The position numbers and the translations under genes are program-made. Shown here piece by piece: positions 8,549 to 16,165 of a DNA stretch of 30,858 nt. Where the stretch lies: NCBI GenBank assembly GCA_035354435.1, contig DAOQAY010000014.1, positions 1 through 30,858 of the forward strand. Direction: 5' to 3'. Under the pieces are notes generated by a model. The model was not told where the DNA came from, made no database searches, and was given only the letters and a program-made list of their open reading frames with translations. This stretch comes from JAKLDO01 sp035354435 (GTDB lineage Bacteria > UBP6 > UBA1177). Numbering within the stretch: the stretch's first letter is position 1; each line of letters starts with the position of its first letter.

Positions 8549-9306
8549 TGCAGGTGATTTTTAACGGAACGGGTTCATCAACGGGCGTACCTCAGCTGTT
8601 TTGTGAATGTCCGGTATGCAGATCGCACGATCCGAAAAATGCCAGAACCAGATTTTCAATGACCCTGAAAAAAGATTCTACTATTCTTCAAGTGGACCTT
8701 CCTTTTGAGCTTAGAATCCAGCTTTTAAGATCAGGGGTGAAACATGTTGACGGTGTCTGGCTGACACATCCACACAGTGATCATATTGCCGGGATCGATG
8801 ATATCAGAATGGCATCATTCATATCAGGAACACCGATTCCTCTGTTTGCTGGAGAGCAGACCATTTTAAATGCGCAGAAAAGATTTCCGTATATGTTTTT
8901 TGAGAATGAATATGTCGAAAGACCTTTTTTAAGTCCTGTGATTCTTAATGAAAGAACGATAATTTTCAAGGATTTTGAGATGATACCTCTTCTACATTTT
9001 CATGGAAATATGGAAGTGTACAGCTTTCGTTCCGGTAATTTTGGATTTCTGGCGGACATCAGTTCAATTTCAACCCATGAGCTTAGCAAACTCAAAGGTG
9101 TACATGTTCTTGCTGTCGCAACTACGGTGCATAGGGTTCATGAGAGACATATGAACTTTGATCAAGTCATTGAACTTATTAAAGATATCAGACCTGAAAA
9201 AGCATTTCTGACACATATGAACCACTCTTTTGATTATAATACGATGCTTAAAAAACTGCCTGACTATATTTTCCCGGCCTATGATGGATTGACAATAGAT
9301 CTGTAA
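8548..9306 (+). CDS. MBL-fold metallo-hydrolase, PhnP-like (cyclic phosphodiesterase type)
   Basis: A 252-residue metallo-beta-lactamase-fold hydrolase. The metal motif is H74-P-H76-S-D78-H79, with further ligands likely in the FGFLADIS strand and in FLTHMNH near the C-terminus. The N-terminus carries GTGSSTGVPQLF followed by C19-x-C21-xx-C24, the extra structural zinc site typical of PhnP-type enzymes, which cleave cyclic phosphodiesters such as 5-phosphoribosyl 1,2-cyclic phosphate. No phosphonate-degradation genes are nearby, so the substrate may differ. ATG 8548 is preferred to TTG 8545 because it overlaps the upstream stop as TGATG. It is the third gene of the operon with the diguanylate cyclase, so a role on a cyclic nucleotide or related signal is possible but unproven. 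Confidence 0.85.
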   Translation: MQVIFNGTGSSTGVPQLFCECPVCRSHDPKNARTRFSMTLKKDSTILQVDLPFELRIQLLRSGVKHVDGVWLTHPHSDHIAGIDDIRMASFISGTPIPLFAGEQTILNAQKRFPYMFFENEYVERPFLSPVILNERTIIFKDFEMIPLLHFHGNMEVYSFRSGNFGFLADISSISTHELSKLKGVHVLAVATTVHRVHERHMNFDQVIELIKDIRPEKAFLTHMNHSFDYNTMLKKLPDYIFPAYDGLTIDL

Positions 9307-9307
9307 T

Positions 9308-9325
9308 ATCAAAAATTTGATTTTT
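9308..9325 (+). terminator. Possible weak terminator hairpin after the metallo-hydrolase gene
   Basis: ATCAA (9308-9312) can pair with TTGAT (9317-9321) around a four-base loop, followed by a T-run to 9325. The stem is short and AT-rich, and its right arm overlaps the proposed -35 box of the next promoter, so this is a weak call. Confidence 0.25.
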
Positions 9326-9345
9326 AAGAGGGATGGCTTTAGTAT
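9317..9345 (+). promoter_or_regulatory. Sigma-70-like promoter for the DxxxD-repeat lipoprotein gene
   Basis: TTGATT (9317-9322), 17 bases, TAGTAT (9340-9345). Transcription would start near 9352, just upstream of the ribosome site AGAGGGG before ATG 9376. Confidence 0.45.
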
Positions 9346-9375
9346 TTCTCCAGCTTTTATATTTCAGAGGGGCAA

Positions 9376-10074
9376 ATGATTAAATATTTATCAATTTTAA
9401 GTATCTGTTTTTTAATTTTTGCCTGTTCTTCTGCCGGCAAAAAAAGCGAAAAACTTAATGTTGGAGGCGAAACCAAGTCTTCGGAACCTGAGCTTACCGC
9501 AAAAGGAGGAAAACTTAATTTTGACCCGAAACTTTTCTTAATAAAGAAATATGATATAAACAAAGACAAACAGCCGGATATAATCAATGTTTTCAAGAAG
9601 ATACATTCAGAAAATGGGAAAAGCGGCGAAGTTGTTCTTCAGATCTATGTAAAAATGATGGATCTCAACAGGGACACTAAAATTGATGTCTGGAGATATT
9701 TTGATGAAACGGGTGCTGTTTCAAAAGAGGAGATAGATCTGGATTTTGACGGAAAGATAGATGTCACGGATTACTATGTCAATGGTATTGTCAGGAAAAA
9801 AGAGCTTGATTTTCAATTTGATGAGAAAACCGATACATGGAAAACTTATGATGAAAAGGGGATACTGGTTCTTATCGAAGTTGATCAGAGTGGAGATGGA
9901 ACCCCTGATTATTGGGAATTTTATTCAAACGGAGTTCTTGAAAGAATAGAAAAAGACACAGATGGTGACGGAAAAGCTGATATTTTTAAAAGATCACAGG
10001 ATAAAGGATTTACAAAGATCCTTAGTACAACTGAAAAATTTGAAGATGGTTCTGTTAAAGAGCCGACAGAATAG
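9376..10074 (+). CDS. Lipoprotein with six DxxxDxxxD (calcium-loop-like) repeats
   Basis: A 232-residue lipoprotein: a short signal peptide ends in LIFAC, so Cys17 should be lipidated. After a Ser/Lys/Glu-rich linker come six repeats of an acidic loop followed by a hydrophobic/aromatic residue: DINKDKQPDI, DLNRDTKIDVW, DLDFDGKIDVT, DFQFDEKTDTW, DQSGDGTPDYW and DTDGDGKADIF. Intervening strands carry 'YFDETGAV', 'YVNGIV', 'YDEKGIL', 'YSNGVL', so the unit is about 21-24 residues. Such loops resemble EF-hand/thrombospondin-type-3 calcium loops and are common in myxobacterial and deltaproteobacterial lipoproteins of unknown role. Calcium binding and surface structural function are inferences. It has a strong AGAGGGG ribosome site and its own promoter, and is flanked downstream by an independent promoter, so it is probably monocistronic. 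Confidence 0.85.
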   Translation: MIKYLSILSICFLIFACSSAGKKSEKLNVGGETKSSEPELTAKGGKLNFDPKLFLIKKYDINKDKQPDIINVFKKIHSENGKSGEVVLQIYVKMMDLNRDTKIDVWRYFDETGAVSKEEIDLDFDGKIDVTDYYVNGIVRKKELDFQFDEKTDTWKTYDEKGILVLIEVDQSGDGTPDYWEFYSNGVLERIEKDTDGDGKADIFKRSQDKGFTKILSTTEKFEDGSVKEPTE

Positions 10075-10092
10075 GTTGCTCCAGTATTAATC

Positions 10093-10120
10093 TTGACAAA
10101 CAGCCTTTTTAGACTATATT
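10093..10120 (+). promoter_or_regulatory. Strong sigma-70-like promoter for yceD-rpmF-plsX
   Basis: TTGACA (10093-10098, perfect -35), 16 bases, TATATT (10115-10120). Expected transcription start is near 10127, about 26 bases before ATG 10153. Confidence 0.7.
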
Positions 10121-10152
10121 TCCTCTGTTGATTTTCTGCTTGTTTTGAGATT

Positions 10153-10602
10153 ATGAAGCTTTATCTTAGTGAAATTACTGACTCTATTGTAAAGAGGCGG
10201 GTTGAATTCATTTATGAAAATGAGGAATTCAATTACGGTTCAAAACTGAAGGGTCTGGAACTGGATGTAAGCTCATACCGTGCAGGCGAAACAGTCTGCT
10301 TGAAATTTGAAGGGAATTTTACAATTGGAACTTTGTGTGACCGTTGTGCAGCCGATCTGGAAGTTTGCACAGATGTGTCAGAATCATATTATCTTTTCCC
10401 TGAAAGATCTTCCAATGATGTTGACTATTTTTACAGTGGTGACAGCATTGAACTGGATGATTTTGTAAGAGAAACGGTTATAATAAATATTCCGGGTAAA
10501 ATTCTTTGCAGTGATGATTGTCAGGGTTTATGCCCGAGGTGCGGCGTGAACCTTAATGATAAAAAATGCGGATGTACCTTTGGTAATGATGAAACTGTCT
10601 GA
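10153..10602 (+). CDS. yceD: YceD/DUF177 family protein (ribosome/23S rRNA-associated)
   Basis: A 149-residue DUF177 protein. Members are encoded next to rpmF in most bacteria and affect 23S rRNA accumulation. Visible features are the central CDRCAADLEV segment, an acidic middle, and the conserved C-terminal zinc-ribbon-like block DDCQGLCPRCGVNLNDKKCGC, the clearest family signature. The order yceD-rpmF-plsX is the usual genomic context, and rpmF begins 19 bases after this gene. The ribosome site before ATG 10153 is weak (only GAG). It sits directly behind a strong promoter and probably leads the operon. Confidence 0.92.
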   Translation: MKLYLSEITDSIVKRRVEFIYENEEFNYGSKLKGLELDVSSYRAGETVCLKFEGNFTIGTLCDRCAADLEVCTDVSESYYLFPERSSNDVDYFYSGDSIELDDFVRETVIINIPGKILCSDDCQGLCPRCGVNLNDKKCGCTFGNDETV

Positions 10603-10621
10603 GCATAATTAGGAGGATTCA

Positions 10622-10804
10622 ATGGTTCCAAAAAGAAAACACACAAAAGCCCGCGGAAGAAAAAGAAGAGGCGGACACATGAAAATGAGCCCTGTTGCTA
10701 CAATAGTATGTCCAAAATGCGGTGAAACAACTGTACCACACAGAATATGTCCAAGTTGCGGAAATTATAAGGGTAAAGAGTTCGTTTCTCTCGAAGAGCA
10801 GTAA
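10622..10804 (+). CDS. rpmF: Large-subunit ribosomal protein bL32
   Basis: Sixty residues, normal for bL32. The N-terminus MVPKRKHTKARGRKRRG is the typical basic start, though family members more often begin MAVPK. The C-terminal half holds a complete zinc ribbon (CPKC and CPSC), so this is the zinc-binding C+ form. A near-perfect AGGAGG ribosome site lies 6 bases before ATG 10622. The gene lies between yceD and plsX, its standard place. Confidence 0.97.
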   Translation: MVPKRKHTKARGRKRRGGHMKMSPVATIVCPKCGETTVPHRICPSCGNYKGKEFVSLEEQ

Positions 10805-10812
10805 ACAAATAA

Positions 10813-11826
10813 ATGCCGGCAACAATAATTGTCGATGCAATGGGCGGGGATGAGGCATGTGCTGTTCCTGTTCAATCAGTTCTGGAGCTTTGCAGAGAGC
10901 ATTCCGATCTGACGGTTCTGCTTGTCGGAAATGAGAAAGACATTCTTTTATATGTCGATGGTCAGCTGCCTGAAAATGTTAGAATAATCAATAGTTCTTC
11001 CGAAATAAGCATGGGAGATTCCCCTGCAAAAGCATTTCGCGTCAAAGGTGACTCGTCCATTCATAAAGGGATAGATCTTCTGGTTGAAGGAAAAGGAGAT
11101 GCTTTTTTTTCTGCCGGAAACACAGGGGCTGTTGTTGCGGTAAGTTATTTTAAAAGCGGAATACTGGAATCAATTTCCAGGCCTGCTCTTACTGCAATAT
11201 ATCCTTCTGTTAACTCAAAAAAACTTATAATTCTCGATCTTGGTGCAACCATCGAACCTAAGTCGGAAAACTATCTCGATTTTGGAATACTTGGTGAAGC
11301 GTACCGTTTCTGTATAACGGGTCTGGAAGATTCAACTATTGGTATTTTGAATGTGGGTGAAGAGGATAAAAAGGGAACAAAAACTGTTGTGGAGGCTTCG
11401 GAGCTTTTAAAAAGATCCGGATTGAACTATACCGGTTTTATTGAAGGCAACCGTCTTTTTGTTGAACCGAATGTGGATATTGTTGTAACTGATGCTTTTA
11501 CAGGAAATATAACTTTAAAGACGGTAGAAGGTCTTAACGAAGCGATCAGTCTTATGATAAAGTCCAAGATTGCTCCGCCGAAATGGAAAAGAACAAGAGC
11601 TTTTTTCTTCAATAAAATATTTGGAGAGGTTTTTTCCCAGTTTCAATATAATCTTTATGGTACGGCACTGCTTCTGGGAACAAATCATCTTATAGGTGTG
11701 GGTCACGGAAGAAGTGATTCGAGTGCATTTAAAAATGCAATTCTCAGACTTAAGAAACATGTCGAGAGGGATTTTCTCAAAAAATTTAAAGAAAGAGTTA
11801 ACCACACGAAAAAACTGAAAGATTGA
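10813..11826 (+). CDS. plsX: Phosphate acyltransferase PlsX
   Basis: PlsX, 337 residues, converts acyl-ACP and phosphate to acyl-phosphate for phosphatidic acid synthesis on the inner membrane. Family motifs: IIVDAMGGD at the start, GDSPAKAFRVK, FFSAGNTGAVV, VEPNVDIVVTDAFTGNITLKT, and a C-terminal GTALLLGTNHLIGVGHGRSDS. It starts 8 bases after rpmF with little ribosome site, so translation is probably coupled. In many bacteria fabH, fabD and fabG follow; here a convergent response-regulator gene follows directly, with the two stop codons abutting (TGATCA 11824-11829). Confidence 0.96.
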   Translation: MPATIIVDAMGGDEACAVPVQSVLELCREHSDLTVLLVGNEKDILLYVDGQLPENVRIINSSSEISMGDSPAKAFRVKGDSSIHKGIDLLVEGKGDAFFSAGNTGAVVAVSYFKSGILESISRPALTAIYPSVNSKKLIILDLGATIEPKSENYLDFGILGEAYRFCITGLEDSTIGILNVGEEDKKGTKTVVEASELLKRSGLNYTGFIEGNRLFVEPNVDIVVTDAFTGNITLKTVEGLNEAISLMIKSKIAPPKWKRTRAFFFNKIFGEVFSQFQYNLYGTALLLGTNHLIGVGHGRSDSSAFKNAILRLKKHVERDFLKKFKERVNHTKKLKD

Positions 11827-12192
11827 TCACAGATATTCTTCGATAACCGTCCAGATATATTCCATACTTGAAAACGGTTTTAATAGATATTCGACAGCTC
11901 CTTCCCTTAGAGCCGAAATCGTATTCTCGATCGAAAGCATTGCAGTCATTACAATAACTTTCTGTTCAGGTTTTTTTGCTTTGATCGATTTTAGTATTTC
12001 TATTCCGCTTGCTCCCGGAAGAACTATGTCAAGAATTATCAGGTTAAAGTTTTCATTTTCAATTATTTTTGCTGCTTCTTCGCCGCTGCCTTTGGTAACA
12101 ACATCAATACCTTTAAGTTCCAGATATCTTGACATGGTTGATAAAAGTTCAAGATCATCATCAACTATTAATACTTTTGCTTTCTTCGACAC
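11827..12192 (-). CDS. Single-domain CheY-like response regulator (orphan)
   Basis: A 121-residue receiver with no output domain. All key residues are present: acidic pocket D11-D12-D13, phosphoacceptor D55 in LIILDIVLPG, T83 in VMTAM, and K105 in LLKPF. It would receive phosphate from a histidine kinase and act by protein-protein contact. No kinase gene is adjacent; the neighbours are plsX (convergent) and glnS (upstream). The start is GTG 12192 with GGAG seven bases ahead. It has its own promoter at 12232-12259, so it need not depend on glnS transcription. The kinase partner is unknown; the sensory hydrogenase kinase in this window is one of many possibilities. Confidence 0.92.
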   Translation of the reverse strand: MSKKAKVLIVDDDLELLSTMSRYLELKGIDVVTKGSGEEAAKIIENENFNLIILDIVLPGASGIEILKSIKAKKPEQKVIVMTAMLSIENTISALREGAVEYLLKPFSSMEYIWTVIEEYL

Positions 12193-12231
12193 AACCTAAC
12201 TCCATTAGTACAACTTGTAATACTTTCAGAC

Positions 12232-12259
12232 ATTCTATTCAATGGGGAGAATTTGTCAA
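12232..12259 (-). promoter_or_regulatory. Sigma-70-like promoter for the orphan response regulator
   Basis: Minus strand TTGACA (12254-12259), 16 bases, TAGAAT (12232-12237), lying in the gap between glnS and the regulator gene. Transcription would start near 12225, about 33 bases before GTG 12192. Confidence 0.6.
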
Positions 12260-12265
12260 TTTTGA

Positions 12266-13984
12266 TCATTCTTCCGATTTCTGAATTTTTGCCCATTTAT
12301 CTTTTAATGTCACAATTCTGTTAATTACTATCTTTTCTTTTTTTGTGTCAGGATCGATACAGAAGTATCCGATCCTTTCAAATTGGAATCTGTCGCCGGT
12401 TTTCAAATTTTTAATATTTATTTCTGCGCACGCATTTTCAACAACTTTCAAAGAATCTGGATTCATATGGTCAAGGAATGTTTTTCCTTCTTCACAGACC
12501 ATGGGATCTTCAGCGTTGAACAAATGTTCATATAATCTGACTTCGATTGGAACGGCATGTTTTGCACTTACCCAGTGTATCGTACCTTTCACTTTTCTGC
12601 CGTCAGCTGACCATCCGCCTTTTGTCTGCGGATCATATGTGCAGTGAACCTCTGTTATTTTTCCTTCATTGTCTTTTATCACATTTGTGCAGGTTATGTA
12701 ATAAGCAGCTCTGAGTCTTACTTCTTTTCCCGGAGCCAGTCTGTGAAATTTTGCCATAGGATTTTCCAGAAAATCATCTTTTTCAATATATAAAACATTT
12801 GAAAAAGGAACTTTTCTGGTTCCTGAACTTTCATCTTCCGGGTTGTTGACAGCTTCAAATTCTTCAACAAGATCGTCGGGATAATTTGTGATCACGACTT
12901 TAAGCGGATCTATAACGCCCATAAATCTGGAGGCTTTCTTGTTAAGGTCTTCTCTTACACAATGTTCAAGCAGATTTATGGATACCACGCTTTCTCTTTT
13001 TGCAACGCCGATCCTTTCAGCAAAATCCCTGATGGCTTCAGGAGTGTACCCTCTCCTTCTTATACCGGCGATAGTTGGCATTCTCGGGTCGTCCCACCCG
13101 CTGACGAAACCTTCTTTAACAAGCTTGAGAAGAAGTCGCTTGCTCATGACGGTATTTGTGAGATTGAGTCTTGCGAATTCTATCTGCTGAGGTCTGGCTT
13201 TGGTACCGACAGCTTCGAGATACCATTCATACAAAGGTCTGTGTGATTCAAATTCAAGCGTACAGATCGAATGAGTTATCCCTTCTATTGCATCGCTCAG
13301 TCCGTGGGTATAATCATAAGTCGGATAAATGCACCACTCGTTTCCTGTGTTGTGATGTTCTACAAATCTTATTCTGTACATAACGGGATCTCTCATCAGA
13401 ACATTGGGGTGGGACATATCTATTTTTGCCCGGAGCATATATTCATTTTCTTTGAATTCGCCGTTTTTCATTCTTTCAAACAGATCGAGATTCTCTTCTA
13501 TTGACCTGTTTCTCCATGGACTTTCAATGCCTGCTCCTTTGGCTGTTCCTCTGTCTCTGCGCATTTCTTCAAGAGTTTGACAGCACACAAAAGCGGTTCC
13601 GTCTTTTATCATTTTCACAGCCCATTCGTAAAGCTGCTGAAAGTAGGATGAAGCATAAAAAAGGTTGTCTCCCCAGTCAAAACCGAGCCATTTAACATCG
13701 CTTTGTATTGAATCCACATACTCTACATCTTCTTTTTCGGGGTTTGTGTCATCGAATCTCAGATTGCAGTGTCCGTTGAACTGTTTTGCAAGCCCGAAAT
13801 TAAGACATATCGATTTTGCATGACCGATATGAAGATATCCGTTAGGTTCAGGAGGGAAACGGGTTGCAATAGCAGTATGCTTTCCGTTTGCAAGATCGTT
13901 TTCGATAATTTCTTTTATAAAATTACCGGCCGTAGTGGCCGTTTTTTCCACAGACTCAGTTGTTTTGTTGTTAATTTCCGCCAT
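12266..13984 (-). CDS. glnS: Glutaminyl-tRNA synthetase
   Basis: A 572-residue class I synthetase that charges tRNA-Gln with glutamine in the cytoplasm. Clear motifs: FPPEPNGYLHIGHAKS with HIGH at residues 52-55, LRFDDTNPEKEDVEYV, CIYPTYDYTHGLSDAIEGITHSICTLEF, and the KMSKS-equivalent VMSKR at 279-283. The C-terminal anticodon-binding beta-barrels are present (VRLRAAYYITC, GTIHWVSAKHAVP). Length is close to the 554 residues of E. coli. ATG 13984 is chosen because GAGGTG precedes it; an in-frame TTG at 13996 lies inside that ribosome site. Dedicated GlnRS has a patchy distribution in bacteria, so it is a taxonomic clue. It is divergent from the PilZ gene. Confidence 0.98.
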   Translation of the reverse strand: MAEINNKTTESVEKTATTAGNFIKEIIENDLANGKHTAIATRFPPEPNGYLHIGHAKSICLNFGLAKQFNGHCNLRFDDTNPEKEDVEYVDSIQSDVKWLGFDWGDNLFYASSYFQQLYEWAVKMIKDGTAFVCCQTLEEMRRDRGTAKGAGIESPWRNRSIEENLDLFERMKNGEFKENEYMLRAKIDMSHPNVLMRDPVMYRIRFVEHHNTGNEWCIYPTYDYTHGLSDAIEGITHSICTLEFESHRPLYEWYLEAVGTKARPQQIEFARLNLTNTVMSKRLLLKLVKEGFVSGWDDPRMPTIAGIRRRGYTPEAIRDFAERIGVAKRESVVSINLLEHCVREDLNKKASRFMGVIDPLKVVITNYPDDLVEEFEAVNNPEDESSGTRKVPFSNVLYIEKDDFLENPMAKFHRLAPGKEVRLRAAYYITCTNVIKDNEGKITEVHCTYDPQTKGGWSADGRKVKGTIHWVSAKHAVPIEVRLYEHLFNAEDPMVCEEGKTFLDHMNPDSLKVVENACAEINIKNLKTGDRFQFERIGYFCIDPDTKKEKIVINRIVTLKDKWAKIQKSEE

Positions 13985-14012
13985 TTTACACCTCAATCAT
14001 CATTGTTTTACT

Positions 14013-14040
14013 GGCAATTATGCCTACAGGCGGCAATTAT
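14013..14040. repeat. Direct repeat GGCAATTAT x2 flanking a small palindrome in the glnS leader
   Basis: GGCAATTAT occurs at 14013-14021 and again at 14032-14040, 19 bases apart. Between them GCCT (14022-14025) and AGGC (14028-14031) form a short inverted repeat. On the glnS strand the first copy met is part of the -10 region, and the second lies just after the expected transcription start. It may be an operator or a duplicated -10 region; this is inference. Confidence 0.4.
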
Positions 14041-14063
14041 AACCGCTATTTTTATGTGGTCAA
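14036..14063 (-). promoter_or_regulatory. Strong sigma-70-like promoter for glnS
   Basis: Minus strand TTGACC (14058-14063), 16 bases, perfect TATAAT (14036-14041). Transcription would start near 14029, giving a leader of about 45 bases before ATG 13984. Confidence 0.7.
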
Positions 14064-14081
14064 TTTAAACTCCGGATGAAT

Positions 14082-14110
14082 TTGACTAGTTAGCGGCAAC
14101 ACCTTATAAT
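14082..14110 (+). promoter_or_regulatory. Strong sigma-70-like promoter for the PilZ-NhaC operon
   Basis: TTGACT (14082-14087), 17 bases, perfect TATAAT (14105-14110). An in-frame ATG at 14109 lies inside the -10 box and is therefore not the start. The likely transcription start near 14117 leaves a short leader with AGGAG before ATG 14139. Confidence 0.75.
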
Positions 14111-14138
14111 GCCTCACAGTTGGTTCAGGAGAAAACGA

Positions 14139-14522
14139 ATGGGTAAAAGAAAACTCATAAGAGTAAATTACAAAGTTGATGCGATTGTAAACATTAATAA
14201 TATCAGAAAAAAATGCAGTGTCAGGGATATAAGTCTGTCTGGAATATATCTGAATTTGAGCTATTCTGTAGAAATCGGTGAAAAAGCGACAATTACAGTT
14301 CAGGTTGTGTCAGATTCTACATCAGGTGAGATTGTTCTTTCCGGTATTGTTGTCAGAAAAGATGCTGAAGGAGTGGCTTTTGAATTCTCAGAAATTCCGC
14401 TTGATTCTTATCTTTTTTTGAGAAATGTTCTTGTTTATAATCTTGGAGATCCAGAAAGTATAGACTCTGAATACAGACGGCATCTCGCATCCAGAAAAAT
14501 GAAAAGTGCGAATTTGAAATGA
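14139..14522 (+). CDS. PilZ-domain protein (cyclic-di-GMP receptor candidate)
   Basis: A 127-residue single-domain PilZ protein. The cyclic-di-GMP contacts are present: R4xxxR8 (RKLIR) at the N-terminus and D30-I-S32-L-S-G35 on the first strand, followed by the PilZ beta-barrel (IVLSGIVVRKDAEGVAFEF) and a C-terminal helix. AGGAG eight bases before ATG 14139, and the promoter position, decide the start. Its stop overlaps the start of the NhaC antiporter gene by four bases (ATGA), so the two are translationally coupled. Cyclic-di-GMP from the GGDEF protein of this window, or others, could be the ligand; regulation of the antiporter is an inference from linkage. Confidence 0.87.
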   Translation: MGKRKLIRVNYKVDAIVNINNIRKKCSVRDISLSGIYLNLSYSVEIGEKATITVQVVSDSTSGEIVLSGIVVRKDAEGVAFEFSEIPLDSYLFLRNVLVYNLGDPESIDSEYRRHLASRKMKSANLK

Positions 14523-16159
14523 ACAGATTTTTAAAGGTTTCGCTTTATTCAGCGGTTTTTATTGTATGCTGTATAGTAATAGTTTTTTCAGGTTCAAGAG
14601 GTCTTTCGATTTTGCCGCCGCTTATTGCAATAGGACTTGCTTTTATTACAAAACAGGTTCTGATCTCGCTTTTTTGCGGTGTCTGGTCGGGAGCGCTGAT
14701 TATTCTGTTTAACAAAGGGAATTCTTTTGTTTTTTCTTTTTTTTCAGGATTTCTGAAAACTGCAGATACTTATGTTGTCCAAGGTCTTAATGAAGAAAGC
14801 CACATCATGATAGTGCTTTTTTCTCTGATGATCGGCGGCATGGTCGGCATAATAACCGCTTCAGGCGGAATGCACGGAATAGTCAACGCTTTGTCAAAAA
14901 GGACAAATACCGGATCGAAATCGCTCATTCTGTCATGGGCTTCCGGAGTGCTGATATTTTTTGACGATTATGCCAATACACTTATTGTCGGCAATACAAT
15001 GCGTCCTTTGACTGACAGATACAAGGTCAGCAGGGAGAAATTGAGCTTTGTTGTTGATGCGACATCCGCTCCGGTAGCGTCTCTTGCCATTTTGAGTACA
15101 TGGATCGGGTATGAAGTGGGACTGATAGGCGATGCCTTGAAAAATTCCGTACTTGATGTCGATCCTTATTCAGTCTTTATTTATTCACTTCCATACAGGT
15201 TCTATGCGATTATTCTGATTCTTTTTCTACCGCTCTATATCACAATGAAAAGAGATTTCGGACCGATGTATGATGCTGAAAAAAGAGTTAAAAATGATAC
15301 GGCGGACTATAAGCATTCAGTAAGCAGAGATTTTAATTCTTTCGTAATCCCTGATGCTTCAAGATGCAAATGGTACAGTGCTGCAATTCCGATAATTGTT
15401 CTTATCGTGGCAACCTTTTCCGGAATTATAATTAGCGGCTACATGGCGTCTGATGGAGACAACCCCTCTATTCAGGACATTATTTCAAATGCCAATTCAT
15501 TTAAAGTTCTGATGTGGGGTTCGCTCATTTCTTCTTTAACTGCCGCAGTAACAATGATAGTTTCAAAAAATGGAACGGTGACTGATGCTGTAAATGCCTG
15601 GACCGAAGGTGTCAAATCCATGATAACCGCTATGGTAATCCTTGTTCTTGCATGGGGGTTAAGTGCTGTAATAACTGAATTGAAAACAGCAGAAAATCTG
15701 TCATTTTTTCTTTCCGGTACTATTCCTTTGTGGAGTTTTCCGGCAATTGTTTTTGTGACTGCAAGCATTGCAAGTTTTGCAACTGGAACATCGTGGGGCA
15801 CAATGGCGCTTCTTTTTCCCACAGCTCTGCCTCTGGCGCTTACTCTTGCACAGAACGGTGCAGTTCCAATTGATTCATTTGTTTTTATTGTAACTGGAGC
15901 AATTCTTACCGGATCGATATTCGGAGATCACTGCTCACCCATTTCAGATACAACAATAATGTCCAGTATGTCCTGTAATGTCAGCCATATCGAACATGTC
16001 AGAACTCAAATGCCGTATGCTGTCACTATCGGTGCTGTTGCACTTTTTCTGGGTTATCTTCCGGCCGGATTTTTTATAAATCCTCTTCTTTTGATAGTTA
16101 TTCAGTTCGCTGTTGTGTTTCTGATATTCAGATATCTGGGAAGAAAACAGGCAGAGTGA
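14519..16159 (+). CDS. NhaC-family Na+/H+ antiporter
   Basis: A 546-residue inner-membrane antiporter with about 12-14 hydrophobic helices. Conserved family segments include LIFFDDYANTLIVGNTMRPL with the paired aspartates expected in transport, TSAPVASLAILSTWIGYEV, a FATGTSWGTMALLFPTALPL helix, and GDHCSPISDTTIMSSMSCNV near the C-terminus. NhaC-type proteins exchange external protons (or another cation or organic acid) for internal Na+; some relatives are amino- or dicarboxylate exchangers, so the ion is not certain. It overlaps the PilZ gene by four bases. Its TGA stop is part of TGATCA (16157-16162), close to the convergent guaB stop. Confidence 0.9.
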   Translation: MNRFLKVSLYSAVFIVCCIVIVFSGSRGLSILPPLIAIGLAFITKQVLISLFCGVWSGALIILFNKGNSFVFSFFSGFLKTADTYVVQGLNEESHIMIVLFSLMIGGMVGIITASGGMHGIVNALSKRTNTGSKSLILSWASGVLIFFDDYANTLIVGNTMRPLTDRYKVSREKLSFVVDATSAPVASLAILSTWIGYEVGLIGDALKNSVLDVDPYSVFIYSLPYRFYAIILILFLPLYITMKRDFGPMYDAEKRVKNDTADYKHSVSRDFNSFVIPDASRCKWYSAAIPIIVLIVATFSGIIISGYMASDGDNPSIQDIISNANSFKVLMWGSLISSLTAAVTMIVSKNGTVTDAVNAWTEGVKSMITAMVILVLAWGLSAVITELKTAENLSFFLSGTIPLWSFPAIVFVTASIASFATGTSWGTMALLFPTALPLALTLAQNGAVPIDSFVFIVTGAILTGSIFGDHCSPISDTTIMSSMSCNVSHIEHVRTQMPYAVTIGAVALFLGYLPAGFFINPLLLIVIQFAVVFLIFRYLGRKQAE

Positions 16160-16165
16160 TCAGGA

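Noticed and set aside
8548..9306. Assignment as ribonuclease Z
   Set aside because: It shares the MBL fold and HxHxDH motif, but the CxCxxC insertion after the first strand is typical of PhnP-like proteins and RNase Z family features were not seen.
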